A stretch of 64,000 nt of DNA from an uncultured Pseudohongiella sp. (GTDB taxonomy: Bacteria; Pseudomonadota; Gammaproteobacteria; Pseudomonadales; Pseudohongiellaceae), in NCBI GenBank assembly GCA_951812965.1, contig OX638341.1, positions 912,438 through 976,437 of the forward strand, given 5' to 3'. Shown one piece after another: positions 1-10,200 of this stretch. The notes under the pieces are model-generated. The model saw only the letters and a list, made by a program, of their open reading frames with translations, had not been told where the DNA came from and ran no database searches. Every line of letters starts with the position of its first letter. Position 1 is the stretch's first letter. The translations under genes were made by a program, and so were the position numbers.

Positions 1-1
1 A

Positions 2-463
2 AGCGCCAGTATGAGAAATGTTTTTCTCACCGCCGCTCAGGAATTGCGCAATGGCATGCCGCGGATCCCGGCGCCGCGTGGAACGAGTCCGGGCATGGCC
101 AGAGCCATGAGCACGTCGCAATGGTGGGATGCGGTCGCCATTCGCGTGGATAGCGAACGCGCCAACGACATGAATTTCACCATGAACTTTATTACTCCGG
201 ACACCGGCCAGCGGTTCGTGGTTGAAATGAGCGGCGCCACGTTGTCCCATATCGAAGGATTTCAGGCCGATAACCCGGATGTCACAATACGCATTGACCG
301 CGAAGACCTGGATCTGGTGATCATGGGCATGACCACTCTGGGACAATTGTTGCGGTCCGGTGTGGGATCGGTGCAGGGCGATGCCGCTGTGCTGACGCGG
401 TTGACTTCGGTGCTGGTGGATTTCGCGCCTGGATTCGAGATTCTGCCCGGCACGGCGAACTGA
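2..463 (+). CDS. Alkyl/aryl-sulfatase, C-terminal part (cut by window edge)
   Basis: Only the last 153 residues are in the window, and the reading frame is open back to base 2. What is visible (RNVFLTAAQELRNG near its start, then a compact alpha/beta domain ending FAPGFEILPG) matches the C-terminal SCP2-like domain of SdsA1/BDS1-type alkylsulfatases. In that family an N-terminal metallo-beta-lactamase domain hydrolyses sulfate esters and this tail forms a hydrophobic substrate pocket. The catalytic domain lies outside the window, so the enzyme activity is inferred from family architecture. An isolated sterol-carrier protein is unlikely because the frame continues upstream and the LRNG segment is typical of the sulfatase linker. 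Confidence 0.7.
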   Translation, partial: SASMRNVFLTAAQELRNGMPRIPAPRGTSPGMARAMSTSQWWDAVAIRVDSERANDMNFTMNFITPDTGQRFVVEMSGATLSHIEGFQADNPDVTIRIDREDLDLVIMGMTTLGQLLRSGVGSVQGDAAVLTRLTSVLVDFAPGFEILPGTAN

Positions 464-620
464 GCCAGGAAGATCGCCGGTCCCTTGATTGTCCTCATCT
501 TGGTCCCCGTATTTCTTCGTTGCCGGCTGAAGATCTTTCACCATGTAACTGGATCGGCGCAAGAACTCCTAATGGCTACTTCCACCAGGCAGGTGACAAT
601 GTGATATTCAAGTTGAGTGA

Positions 621-1757
621 GTGTACACTGAACGGCAAAGGGTCGTTACGGCAACTTGCGTGACCACTATTTCCGACAGCCAGATCAATCTCATTCTCGA
701 TATTTCAGGGCAAGCGGCCGAATGCGCCGCCGATCATAGCTTCCCGCCGGAACTCTTTCAGCAAATGGTCGATCTCTTTGGTTCGAAGAGTTGCGTGTTC
801 TACTCCATGGGCGAGGATCTCGATAAGGAGCCAATTTGGGACGGCTTCGGCTACAACCTGGATCTGGCGCATATTCGGCAATACGAAGCGCATTATCGCC
901 AATTCGATCCCTGCTTTGAGGGCTTGCGGCGGCGGGCGCGTCATCGGCGCAGCCTGCTGGTTTCGACGGATCAGGTCATCACAAGCGAGCGCGATTACAC
1001 CCGCTCAACTTATTACCGCGACTTCCTCGTCCCGCAAGGAATTCACAACAGCATCATTTTTGCCGTGGGAGACCGGGTCGGGCTGCTGGGATTGTTTGGC
1101 TTTCATCGCGCCCCCGGCAAACCGGTCTACGGGGCGCGGGAGCACCTCAAGGCCCGATTGCTCGCGTCACAGTTTACCGGGACCTTGCGCTTGAGGAAGT
1201 TGCAAGGTGAGGGCGAACGGCTTCGCGCCCTGGTCAAGAAATTCATGCAATGCGGGTCACTTAGCGACTATCTGGTAATCGATGGCAATTTGCGGCCGGT
1301 GGATGCCGCGGGCGACTTTGCCGCCGCCTTGTTCAGCCCCGCCGGTGAAACGCGGATCGTGGGTGAGCGCGAGGATACTGTCATGAGCCGGCTCCCCGAG
1401 GAAATTCGCGCCCATCTGAGTGGGCCTCAAAGCCATGTGCACCGCGTTTTCGACGATATTCCGGGATGGCCAATGGTGTTCGTGGATCGGTTGGAGTTTG
1501 ACGGAGTGCAGCCGCTTCACTTGCTTGCCTTTATCGATCAAAACAGAAACCTGGTATCGGAAGCTAAACTCGCCCAGTTTGGCATCACTCCGCGCGAGCG
1601 GGAAATCGCCGACAATGTCAGCCGTGGATTAACGACAACCCAGATTGCCTGCGAACTAGGGATCAGCGAGAAAACCGTGGAGCATCATCTCGATCATCTC
1701 TATCGCAAGACGGGAACGCACAATCGCACGGCGCTTGTTTATCGGCTGTCAATCTAG
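621..1757 (+). CDS. LuxR-family HTH transcriptional regulator
   Basis: 378 residues. The C-terminal ~60 residues form a GerE/LuxR helix-turn-helix: FGITPREREIADNVSRGLTT followed by the recognition helix ISEKTVEHHLDHLYRKTG. The N-terminal ~300 residues are a sensory region I cannot assign with confidence; it does not look like a canonical acyl-homoserine-lactone domain. The annotated start is GTG at 621; a second in-frame GTG at 660 is possible and neither has a clear Shine-Dalgarno sequence. It lies just upstream of a TonB receptor and an alpha/beta hydrolase on the same strand, so local control of that pair is a reasonable inference. Confidence 0.8.
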   Translation: MYTERQRVVTATCVTTISDSQINLILDISGQAAECAADHSFPPELFQQMVDLFGSKSCVFYSMGEDLDKEPIWDGFGYNLDLAHIRQYEAHYRQFDPCFEGLRRRARHRRSLLVSTDQVITSERDYTRSTYYRDFLVPQGIHNSIIFAVGDRVGLLGLFGFHRAPGKPVYGAREHLKARLLASQFTGTLRLRKLQGEGERLRALVKKFMQCGSLSDYLVIDGNLRPVDAAGDFAAALFSPAGETRIVGEREDTVMSRLPEEIRAHLSGPQSHVHRVFDDIPGWPMVFVDRLEFDGVQPLHLLAFIDQNRNLVSEAKLAQFGITPREREIADNVSRGLTTTQIACELGISEKTVEHHLDHLYRKTGTHNRTALVYRLSI

Positions 1758-1909
1758 GCTGATTCCCGAAGTCCGCCAGCGCTGTCCCGATCCCGAACAA
1801 CCTCTCAAACTCCCGCTCCACTCAGACTTCATATAGGGAAAATTCCTGATTGCGCGGCATGCCATTTTGGCCGAGGATCGGCGCAAAACGGCTTTTCACG
1901 GAGTATTTC

Positions 1910-4246
1910 ATGTTCAGCTATCACTCTCGGCGCCTTCGGTTAGGCGCCATGTTGGCGCTGATCGCGCTTTGCAATCCCGCTTTTGCCCAACTTGCCCTTG
2001 AGGAGATCATCGTCACCACGACCAAGCGCGCCGAGCCACTCCAATCGCTGCCGCTGAGCGTGTCCTCGATCTCCGGTGAAGACCTGCGCGATCGCGGCGC
2101 AACCGACTTCTTCGATTATGCGGTTTCGATACCCAACCTTTCCTTTGGCGCCGCGACCGACGGAATTTTGTCGAATCGCACGGTTTCGCTGCGAGGCATC
2201 CAGGGAACCAACACCACCGGTTTCTATATCGATGACACGCCCGTGGCCGAGACGATCGATCCGCGCATTCTCGACCTTGAGCGAATCGAAGTGCTGCGCG
2301 GGCCTTCCGGCACACTGTATGGCGCCCGCTCGCTGGGCGGCGTCATTCGGCACATCACACGGCGGCCAGACACGACCGAAACTTGGGGTTGGGTTAACGC
2401 CGGCGCCTCGGCGTCGGATCAATCCGGAGACATGAACCACCTCGTTTCCGGGTCGGTCAATCTCGCCTTGAGCGATTCCGCGGCGCTGGTCCTTTCGGCG
2501 TTGAACGAAAGTCAGGCGGGGGTGTTCGATCGTCGCGTCGGCGCCATTTCGAATCACTTGAGCGACCCGGCGTCATTGACCGGGCCGCCGAATTTCACCC
2601 GCGAAGATGTCGACCAGAGCAAAGTTACCGCGCTTCAGGCCTACTTTCTCTTTGAACCGAACGAGCGTTTGTCCATCGCGCCGCGAGTGCTATATCAGAA
2701 AACGGAACTGGATGGATTTCCATTGGCTGACGTCGAACCCGGCAATTTCAGCCAGAACCGCGACTTCGACATTGACGAAGGCGGTTACGACGAATGGATC
2801 TTGACCACCCTCAACATCGACTACGATACCGGCTCCGGCTCGTTCACCTCGGCAACCTCGTTGTTCGAGCGCGAAACTTTCGAGACCGAGGCCAGCGGCT
2901 CATTTATCAACTTCCTTCAGGCCTTATCGTTGGAGAATGGCGGATTCGGGCTATTCGACGTCATCGGCGTCAAACCGATTACCGCTCCGATTTACCAGAT
3001 GCTGAAATTTGACTCCTTCGTGCAGGAATTCCGTTTCGCTTCGGAACTGGATGGCCGCGTGAACTATGTCGCCGGCGCCTTCTTCCAGGATACCGACGAC
3101 ACCGAGGCGTTTCAGCCGCGCAACTTCGCCCACGGCCTGAACGACAATTTCGCCGCCTTGCAGCAAACCTTGGGAATTCCGGGATCGCTGACGGATCTCT
3201 GGCCGTTCGGCGACCTGGTGTTCACATCGTATCGACCGACTAACGTGGAGGAGTTTGGCGTATTCGGCGAGGTTACAGTAGACCTCGACGACAAATGGAG
3301 CATCGTGCTGGGGTCACGCTGGTTCGACACCAAGGTGACGTTTTCCGAACAACAGGCGGGGCTGGCGGTGAACGTTCCACTCGCGGACGACGCACCACTG
3401 TCAAGCATTCCAGCCGAAGGTGGTGCGCAACAGGAAGATGGATACATTTTCAAGGCGGTCGCTGAGTATCGGCCAACCGATCCGGTGCTGCTGTATGCGT
3501 CGGTTTCCGAGGGTTTCCGTCTTGGCGGGGCCAACGGATCGATTCCCGATGCGCTTGGCTGCCCCGCGGATCTCGCCGAACTGGGCTTGCAGGATATCAG
3601 CACCTCCAGTTACGCCTCGGATGATCTGGTCAGCTACGAAGGCGGGTTTAAGGCCGATCTCGGCAACGCCATGCGCTTGAATGCCGCGTTGTACCATATC
3701 GCCTTCGAAGGAATTCAGCAGCGCATCCAGCTCACTTGCGGATTCCAGTTTGTCGGCAATTTCGGCAAGGCGCAGAGCCAGGGTATCGAACTGGAGTTCA
3801 CCGCGCAGGCGACTGAAAACCTCCTGTTCTCGTTAAACCTGGGCCACACGAATGCCGAATACACGGAATCCGTGGCCGGCGTCGTCGAGGAAGGCGACCC
3901 CCTGCAATTCGTCCCGGAGTGGACCGGTTCGCTGATCGCCGACTACACGGCGGCGAACGCGATAGCGAACATGGATTTGAACGTGCGCCTGGACCTGTCT
4001 TACGTAGGCGAAAGCCAGTCCACGGTGAACGCCATCCCGCGCGAGCGCGAAGCCTACGAACAGCTCGGACTGCGATTGAGCCTTAGCAATGAGCGCTACC
4101 GAGTAACGCTGTATGCGAAAAATCTGACGAATACCATTGCCAATCTGGGCGATAACCGCTCGATAGCGGCGGAAACGCCGGGCCGGCCAAGGTGGGTGGT
4201 GAGCCGCCCGCGAACGATCGGACTTGAATTGGGGGTGAACTTTTGA
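1910..4246 (+). CDS. TonB-dependent outer-membrane receptor
   Basis: 778 residues from the ATG at 1910, chosen over upstream TTG/ATG codons because GGAG lies at 1900-1903 and the product begins with a clear Sec signal peptide cleaved after ...CNPAFA. A TonB box (EEIIVTTTKR) follows at once, then a plug domain (VSSISGEDL, FYIDDTPVAE, VLRGPSGTLYGARSLGGVIR) and a 22-strand barrel ending in an aromatic residue (LGVNF). It would import a substrate across the outer membrane using ExbB/ExbD/TonB; the substrate cannot be named. The stop codon overlaps the start of the next gene by 4 bases, so receptor and hydrolase are translationally coupled and probably handle the same compound. Confidence 0.9.
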   Translation: MFSYHSRRLRLGAMLALIALCNPAFAQLALEEIIVTTTKRAEPLQSLPLSVSSISGEDLRDRGATDFFDYAVSIPNLSFGAATDGILSNRTVSLRGIQGTNTTGFYIDDTPVAETIDPRILDLERIEVLRGPSGTLYGARSLGGVIRHITRRPDTTETWGWVNAGASASDQSGDMNHLVSGSVNLALSDSAALVLSALNESQAGVFDRRVGAISNHLSDPASLTGPPNFTREDVDQSKVTALQAYFLFEPNERLSIAPRVLYQKTELDGFPLADVEPGNFSQNRDFDIDEGGYDEWILTTLNIDYDTGSGSFTSATSLFERETFETEASGSFINFLQALSLENGGFGLFDVIGVKPITAPIYQMLKFDSFVQEFRFASELDGRVNYVAGAFFQDTDDTEAFQPRNFAHGLNDNFAALQQTLGIPGSLTDLWPFGDLVFTSYRPTNVEEFGVFGEVTVDLDDKWSIVLGSRWFDTKVTFSEQQAGLAVNVPLADDAPLSSIPAEGGAQQEDGYIFKAVAEYRPTDPVLLYASVSEGFRLGGANGSIPDALGCPADLAELGLQDISTSSYASDDLVSYEGGFKADLGNAMRLNAALYHIAFEGIQQRIQLTCGFQFVGNFGKAQSQGIELEFTAQATENLLFSLNLGHTNAEYTESVAGVVEEGDPLQFVPEWTGSLIADYTAANAIANMDLNVRLDLSYVGESQSTVNAIPREREAYEQLGLRLSLSNERYRVTLYAKNLTNTIANLGDNRSIAAETPGRPRWVVSRPRTIGLELGVNF

Positions 4247-5058
4247 ATCGGACTTCGCATGCAGTTCGCCTGGCCGACGGCGCGAGTTTACACGTAGAGA
4301 CCGCCGGCAGCGGAGAAGCTCTGGTGCTTGTGCCGGGTTGGGCTTGCTCGACGGAGATATTCGACAAGAATTTTTCGGCGTGGGCAAATCACTATCGGGT
4401 CATCGCCTATGACCCACGCTCCCAGGGGCGATCCGAGCAAACCGCCGCGGGCAACAACTACGATCAGCGCGGCCTCGACCTGCATGACGTGCTCGACGCC
4501 ATGGAAGTCGAAACCGCATCGCTGCTTGGATGGTCTCTGGGCGTATACGATGTTCTCTCTTACGTGCGGCGCTTCGGCGCCGGCCGTGTGCGTTCCTTGA
4601 TCCTGATCGATGAGTCCATGCGCATTGTCAAGGAACGAGAGAACGATTGGGGAGAAGGCAGCGCCGAAGAAGTCGCGGGGCTGATCGCAACGGTAAAAAC
4701 TGAGTCCTATCTGCCGTTCGTACGCGAGTACATGGCCGCCGGCTTCGAAGGCGAAGCTCCCGCCGAGTTGCTTGACCGGATCACCAGGACCGCCTCGGAG
4801 CTGCCGCCGGCTCGGGCTGCCGCGTTGCTTGAAGACGCCGCGCGCCAGGACTTCAGGTCAACTGCCGCCATGGCGGCCGGCAAAGTTCCGGTCATGCAGA
4901 TCCTGCGTCGGGATTGGGCGGACTCGGCGCTTGCATGGATTCGAGAGAACCAGCCCAGCGCGCGAGTCGAAGTGCTTGGCGGGCACTTGATGCTGTTGGA
5001 GTATGCCGACGAATTGAATCAATTCGTGCTCGAGTTCCTGGGAAACTCCAGCGGATGA
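4243..5058 (+). CDS. Alpha/beta-hydrolase fold protein
   Basis: 271 residues from a TTG start that overlaps the receptor stop. The fold is shown by the oxyanion-strand segment LVLVPGWACS (28-37), the nucleophile elbow GWSLG with Ser98, and the late histidine in GGHLMLLEYADE. It belongs to the general hydrolase/haloperoxidase-like group; esterase, lactonase or C-C hydrolase activity cannot be separated by sequence alone. There is no signal peptide, so it should act in the cytoplasm on what the upstream TonB receptor (with an inner-membrane carrier elsewhere) brings in. Confidence 0.8.
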   Translation: MNRTSHAVRLADGASLHVETAGSGEALVLVPGWACSTEIFDKNFSAWANHYRVIAYDPRSQGRSEQTAAGNNYDQRGLDLHDVLDAMEVETASLLGWSLGVYDVLSYVRRFGAGRVRSLILIDESMRIVKERENDWGEGSAEEVAGLIATVKTESYLPFVREYMAAGFEGEAPAELLDRITRTASELPPARAAALLEDAARQDFRSTAAMAAGKVPVMQILRRDWADSALAWIRENQPSARVEVLGGHLMLLEYADELNQFVLEFLGNSSG

Positions 5059-5221
5059 TCGATTGGCATTGATCGCCGCATTTGCTGATTGATCCCTTGA
5101 CTGACGCGCCGTAACCGGATTTCTACCGGATGCGCCCAGGCGCCCGTAATACAGCTCGCTGCATAGACCCCAGTCGATAAAATTGAGCGTCAGCGTACCG
5201 CCGTCCGCGAGCCAAGTCACC

Positions 5222-5455
5222 AGGCAGTGATATACGCCCATGGTTCCCAGCGTACCGCATTGGTGCTTGATACGCTGGAACAGGCTTTGTGGCCGCGGCA
5301 CGATACCGCTGGTTCAACCATCTCCGTCTGCTGGCGTCCATCGGCAATTTATCACCGGCTGAGTATGAACAGATATACTATGATGAGTATAACTGGTCAT
5401 GCGGAGCAGCATGCCTCAAACTAACGGGTCTCCGGAATTTCCGGGGCGTTTCATT
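5222..5455 (+). mobile_element. IS3-family element, decayed right-end remnant
   Basis: Two short pieces of an IS3-type OrfB integrase can be read in different frames. Bases 5249-5293 give RTALVLDTLEQALW, as in the conserved VLDALEQAL region. Bases 5301-5390 give RYRWFNHLRLLASIGNLSPA and EYEQIYYDE, the C-terminal WFN..RRLL..IGN.PPAE..YY signature. The DDE core between them is deleted. The tail then runs into a GGAATTTCCGGGGCG-type IS3 terminus near 5432-5450. No left end was found. It sits exactly at the left boundary of the AT-rich island, so it may mark an old recombination point. The preceding 160 bases (5059-5221) show nothing I can assign. Confidence 0.65.
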
Positions 5456-5487
5456 TGGGCAAGCGCATCTATAAAGAAGAGGGTCCT

Positions 5488-6066
5488 ATGAAAAGTGGCA
5501 ACGAAGCAGAAGATGACAACCCGGTAGTGGCCGCTTATATCAAGTGTCGCAACGCTTTGGCGCGTTCGATTATGAAGATGTCGGTTCGTCCTGAGGATGT
5601 AGACGATATTCTTCAAGAAACCTTTTTGAGGGCCTTCGTTGCCAACGACAAAAGAGAAATACACTCTCCCCTGGACTATCTTTTTGTAATCTCCCGTAAC
5701 TTGGTTATCAAGCGAGCCACTGACCGTTCTCGAGAACTCAACAGTTTGGTCGACAGTATTCTACTTGAGACAACAGAATCTTCCTTAGACGCGGAACTGC
5801 ACGAAAAATTGAAGTTTCAAACCCTCAACGAAGCTTTGGGCCTAATTCCAGAAAAACACAGAAAGGCGATCCTTCTTCGCAAGGTTTACGGGCTTTCTTC
5901 CAATGAGATTGCGCGAAAAATGGGTATTTCAAAGAGTTCGGTAGACAAATATATCGTTAGCGGAATCAATAAATGCGAACAGATTTTAAATGCCCGCGGT
6001 TATGACATCGGTGATGAATACGGTCGAGATAAATTGCAGGGCCACCGAAGACAGCATGAGGGGTGA
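5488..6066 (+). CDS. ECF RNA polymerase sigma factor, FecI-like
   Basis: 192 residues from the ATG at 5488, preferred because of AGAGGG just upstream; an 11-codon upstream extension lacks support. Region 2 contains DDILQETFLRAF and region 4 contains LIPEKHRKAILLRKVYGLSS followed by the HTH NEIARKMGISKSSVDKYI. This is the standard two-domain layout of extracytoplasmic-function sigma factors. It is followed after 6 bases by a FecR-type anti-sigma factor and then a receptor with an STN signalling domain, the classical cell-surface signalling triad. It should drive expression of the receptor when the receptor is occupied. The gene is noticeably more AT-rich than the surrounding chromosome. Confidence 0.9.
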   Translation: MKSGNEAEDDNPVVAAYIKCRNALARSIMKMSVRPEDVDDILQETFLRAFVANDKREIHSPLDYLFVISRNLVIKRATDRSRELNSLVDSILLETTESSLDAELHEKLKFQTLNEALGLIPEKHRKAILLRKVYGLSSNEIARKMGISKSSVDKYIVSGINKCEQILNARGYDIGDEYGRDKLQGHRRQHEG

Positions 6067-6072
6067 CTCATA

Positions 6073-7149
6073 ATGGAGAATCAGTCGAATAAAGTCGTTC
6101 CCTTACGAACGCTCGAAGTAATTCGCGAGGAGGCAGCCGGCTGGCTGGTCAAGTTAGATGGCCGGTTGGATAGTGGCAGTTTGTCACCGGGGGATCTATC
6201 CAGCTTTAAAGACTGGTTATCCCAAGATCCTCGGCACGGCAAGATGTTAAAACGACAGCTCGCTGTTTGGAGTGATATGGATGTATTTGCCAAGGCCGCG
6301 CTAGATACCAAGGCTCATCACATAGGTATTCGTTGGGGCAAAATTTTGAAAGCCAGGATGGTTTCGATCCCATTAGCTACGGCCTGTTCATTTCTATTTT
6401 TTTGGGGCGCCTGGTTACTGGTTTTTCCTGATCTGGAGAATGATAGCCAGTTGTATGCCACCAATATCGGTGTGCAAAGGGTTGAAGAGCTAAGTGATGG
6501 CTCCGTTGCGCACCTTAATACCGATAGCCTTATTGAGATCAATTACAGTGAGAATGAACGGGCAGTGGAACTACTGCGCGGCGAAGCCATGTTTGATGTA
6601 TTCCATGACCCTGATCGACCCTTTGTCGTTTATGCCGCGGGTAATGCCGTGCAAGCAGTTGGTACAAGATTTTTGGTGCGCCTTACTTCGAACAAGATTC
6701 GGGTAACCGTCGCCGAAGGGCAGGTGCGGCTGTCGAGTCAGTCCGATTATGGTATTGGAGCGGGCGTCATGGCTTCTGCAGAACCAGCAGTGCAGGAGGT
6801 TATCCTCTTGAGTCAGGGGCAGGTAGCGGAACGAGATGTTCAGGATGTTGAAGAGACGCTTCTTAGTGACATTGCAGAGGAAGAAATTCAGCGCCGGTTT
6901 TCCTGGACGGACGGACGGCTGATCTTTGAAGACGAAAGTCTGGAAACCATAATCTCAGAGGTTAGCCGTTATACTTCGGTTCGAGTGGTAATTTCCGATT
7001 CGGAGCTAAGAGAGATAAGGCTTAGCGGGCGGTTTCAGATTGGTGATACCGAAGCTTTACTGGAAGCTATAGAGATTTCCGGGCAGGGCATTCAGGTCAA
7101 TCGAAATGCCGAGGAAAATATGGTTTATATCTCCAAGAATTCTGGCTAA
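6073..7149 (+). CDS. FecR-family anti-sigma/sigma regulator
   Basis: 358 residues. An N-terminal DUF4880 cytoplasmic segment (residues 20-72, with FKDWLSQDPRHGKMLKRQ) is followed by one transmembrane helix at about 97-118, a periplasmic FecR domain (WSDMD and VEELSDGSVAHLNTDS motifs) and a C-terminal DUF4974 region (RFSWTDGRLIFEDESLETII). The protein would hold the sigma factor at the membrane and relay the signal from the receptor's STN domain. The ribosome site AGGGGTGA overlaps the end of the sigma gene, so the two are co-translated. Base composition matches the island. Confidence 0.9.
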   Translation: MENQSNKVVPLRTLEVIREEAAGWLVKLDGRLDSGSLSPGDLSSFKDWLSQDPRHGKMLKRQLAVWSDMDVFAKAALDTKAHHIGIRWGKILKARMVSIPLATACSFLFFWGAWLLVFPDLENDSQLYATNIGVQRVEELSDGSVAHLNTDSLIEINYSENERAVELLRGEAMFDVFHDPDRPFVVYAAGNAVQAVGTRFLVRLTSNKIRVTVAEGQVRLSSQSDYGIGAGVMASAEPAVQEVILLSQGQVAERDVQDVEETLLSDIAEEEIQRRFSWTDGRLIFEDESLETIISEVSRYTSVRVVISDSELREIRLSGRFQIGDTEALLEAIEISGQGIQVNRNAEENMVYISKNSG

Positions 7150-7192
7150 GGGGAAAAAATTTAAAAAAAACACAAAATAAAGTTACTCAAAA

Positions 7193-7223
7193 GCAACCAC
7201 TCTTGCTCTTTAAGGGTAGTTGC
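7193..7223 (+). promoter_or_regulatory. Hairpin over the start of the receptor gene
   Basis: GCAACCACTC (7193-7202) pairs with GGGTAGTTGC (7214-7223) with one mismatch. The right arm contains the putative TTG start (7220). A T5 run follows four bases later, at 7227-7232. It could be a weak terminator/attenuator between fecR and the receptor, or it could hide the TTG start. The second reading would favour the GTG at 7253 as the true start. Confidence 0.35.
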
Positions 7224-10200
7224 AGCACGTTTTTGAGACATCGCAACTGATAGTGGATAAATTCATAAATAGGGTTAGGGGAAGTTCCATTAAGCCGCGC
7301 ACGATAATTTTCATTATCGTGTTTCTTAACTTTCTTTCACCTAGGGTATTTGCGCAAGAGCAGTTTTATTTGCAATTTCCCGAGCAGGATGCTGCGACCT
7401 CATTAAATGATCTTGCAGATCAATCCGAACACTCTATTTTATATTCAAGCCAGGATCTTAGAGGTGTTGTTCTTAGATCTCTGGAGGGGACTTACTCGCT
7501 ACCAGAAGCGTTGGACATTCTGCTAATGGATTCCGGCCTCAATGCTGTTGTAACCGATAGCCGAGTAATCGTTATTTCGATTGCTCCGACTATTACGGAA
7601 AATCAATCAAGCAGAGAGGAAGTTGATATGCAGAATAATAGTATATTTTCGACAGGAATTTTGGGAGCTGTATTGAGTTTCTTTTCATTTGGGGATGCCA
7701 TTGCACAAGATGAGGAGTCAGGTGTCTCAACTGGAATAGTGGAGGAGATTTTAGTAACAGGCATTCGGAGCAGTATAGTAGAAGCTTTGGAGATCAAGCG
7801 AACAGCCACAAATATTATTGATTCCATTGTTGCGGAAGATATTGGAAAGTTGCCGGATCAAAATATTGCGGAAGCTTTGCAGCGTCTACCTGGTGTTGCT
7901 GTAAATCGATCTCGCGGGGAAGGCAAAAGTATTTCCGTTCGAGGCATGGATAGCTCTTTCAACATTACTACTTTGAATGGACGTAAGTTAGCGACCGAAA
8001 ATGTTGGTAGAGACTTTAGCTACGATCTATTGGCGTCAGAATTGGTTTCTCGGATTGATATTAATAAGTCCTCACAAGCTAGTTTAACTGAGGGTGGCGT
8101 CGGCTCTGTCGTGAATATCCGTACTTTCAGGCCCTTGGATTTGGGCAATCACGCCCTTCGCGGGTCAATTGAAAGTGTGCATGACGACCTGAGTAGTGAG
8201 AATAACCCTAGGGCATCGGTGTTGGTAAGTCGGACCTTTGCCGATGATACTTTAGGCGTGCTGCTTTCCTTGAATCATTCGCAGCGGAATCTTCGGCAAG
8301 ACAAAGTATCTATTAACGGATATCAGAGAGATTTTGATATTGATATTGGCAAAGATGGTTCCACCGATCTTGAAGATACGACGATTGCAACATTTTTGAA
8401 CTACGAGTCACGTCAAGAGGAGCGCACTCGTACGGGTGGCACTTTAGCTATTCAGTGGCAGCCGAGTGAAGATTTGAATATTAATTGGGATACTTTGTAT
8501 AGCAAATATGATATCGATTCTGAGCTGTCCTTAATGTACGTGGATCTGCGAAATCCGGTTTGGTGGGAAACAGGTACCTATACAAATGCGACCGTGGATA
8601 GTAACAACTTTGTCACGGGGTTGGAGATTAGTAGTCCCGTTTTTATTGGGCTGCAAAATGAGTTTGATCCCCGAATCTCAGAAACTTACATGTCTGGTGT
8701 AAATGTCGAATGGTCGTATAGCGATAATTTGTCATTCGCCGGTGATGTTTCCTACTCTAACTCGCAGCGTCAGAACACTGGAGAGCGATTTAAAACATCT
8801 ACAGAGACTGCCGTAGAATATTTGACCTTCGATTGGAGTACTGGAAATCTTTTACCAGACGTTATCTTGGATCAGCCTGTGGGCGGCGCTGTGATAATGC
8901 CAGACTCCCAGTTTACCGTTGGGAGCGCTTGGAGCGATACGGGTGGTACCGAAGTTGATGATACTGCTTTGGATATCAAGTTTACCGGCTTATGGGATAC
9001 AAGCGAAGAATCGTCAGTCTTGTTTGGCGTATCCTATGTTGCTCAAGAAAAGGATCTTGACGTATATGCATCACAACATTCCGATGCTTTTTGCTGTGGC
9101 AGGATTGGTGAAAACTGGCAACCAGATGATTCTGAATTTATGGCTCGGATTGGGGAGCATCGTTACATAGGCGTTCCACAGGACCTTTTAGTGGCTACTT
9201 CTTTTGATGGTTATTTGGGTGAAGAAGCTGGGAATATGCCTCGGGGTTGGTTAGATATTAATCTACAGGGATTGCAGGATTATTATCAAGACCTCTCACC
9301 AGAAGCATTTGCTATGCTGGATCCTCAATTTATGCCGGCAAGATCCTACGATGTTGAAGAATCAGTCATAAGTGGATTTGCCGAAATAGATATTTCGGGT
9401 GTCTTTGGGTTCTCAGAAATACCCTATGCTCTAAATTTGGGTTTGCGTGTTTCAAGCACTGACCAATCATCCAGGGGCGCTACAGCGGAAGTAGATTACC
9501 TGTTTGCCGACAACTGGGGTATCCCTCGGTATGCTGTATTTGGTGCTCCCACAAATATTGATGTGGATCACGACTACACTAATGTATTGCCTAGCTTGAA
9601 TCTGCGAGTCGACCCTAGTGATGAGTTGCGTTTGCGGGCTTCTGCTGCGAAGGTTATATCGCGAGCGCCATTGGAAGATCTTCGAGTGGCAAATCAATTG
9701 TTTTTAAGATGGTCCAATTACATCGAAACTGGAAACCCCAACTTAGATCCATTTGAGGCTAATCAATACGATTTAACCGCTGAGTGGTATTACTCTGACG
9801 AAGGTGCTCTCTCAGTCAATGCCTTTTACAAGGATATTGGTTCATTTGTTGTAAAAACTACGGCTGACACTGTAATCAATACCTATGACGTCAAGTGCGT
9901 TTGCTGGGCGCCAATAGATGGCTTTGGTTCAGAGTATCCACAGGACATAACATTGGGCATTACTCAGCCTTTTAATGATGACGATGGTGGCACAATTCAG
10001 GGTGTTGAGCTGGCATGGAATCAAAGCTTTAGTGGCATATTACCGGAACCTTTTGATGCTCTGGGCGTTTCTACCAACTATACATATCTCGAAAGTGAAA
10101 CTTCCCAGCTAGATCGCAATGGAAACAAATTGCCATTTAGGGGTGCATCGAAAAATTCCTTCAATATCATCACTTACTATGAAAAGGGCGATTTTGGAGC

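Noticed and set aside
2..463. SCP2-like domain as a sterol carrier linked to the sterol operon
   Set aside because: It is the C-terminal domain of an alkylsulfatase whose frame continues off the window, and lies 48 kb from the sterol genes.
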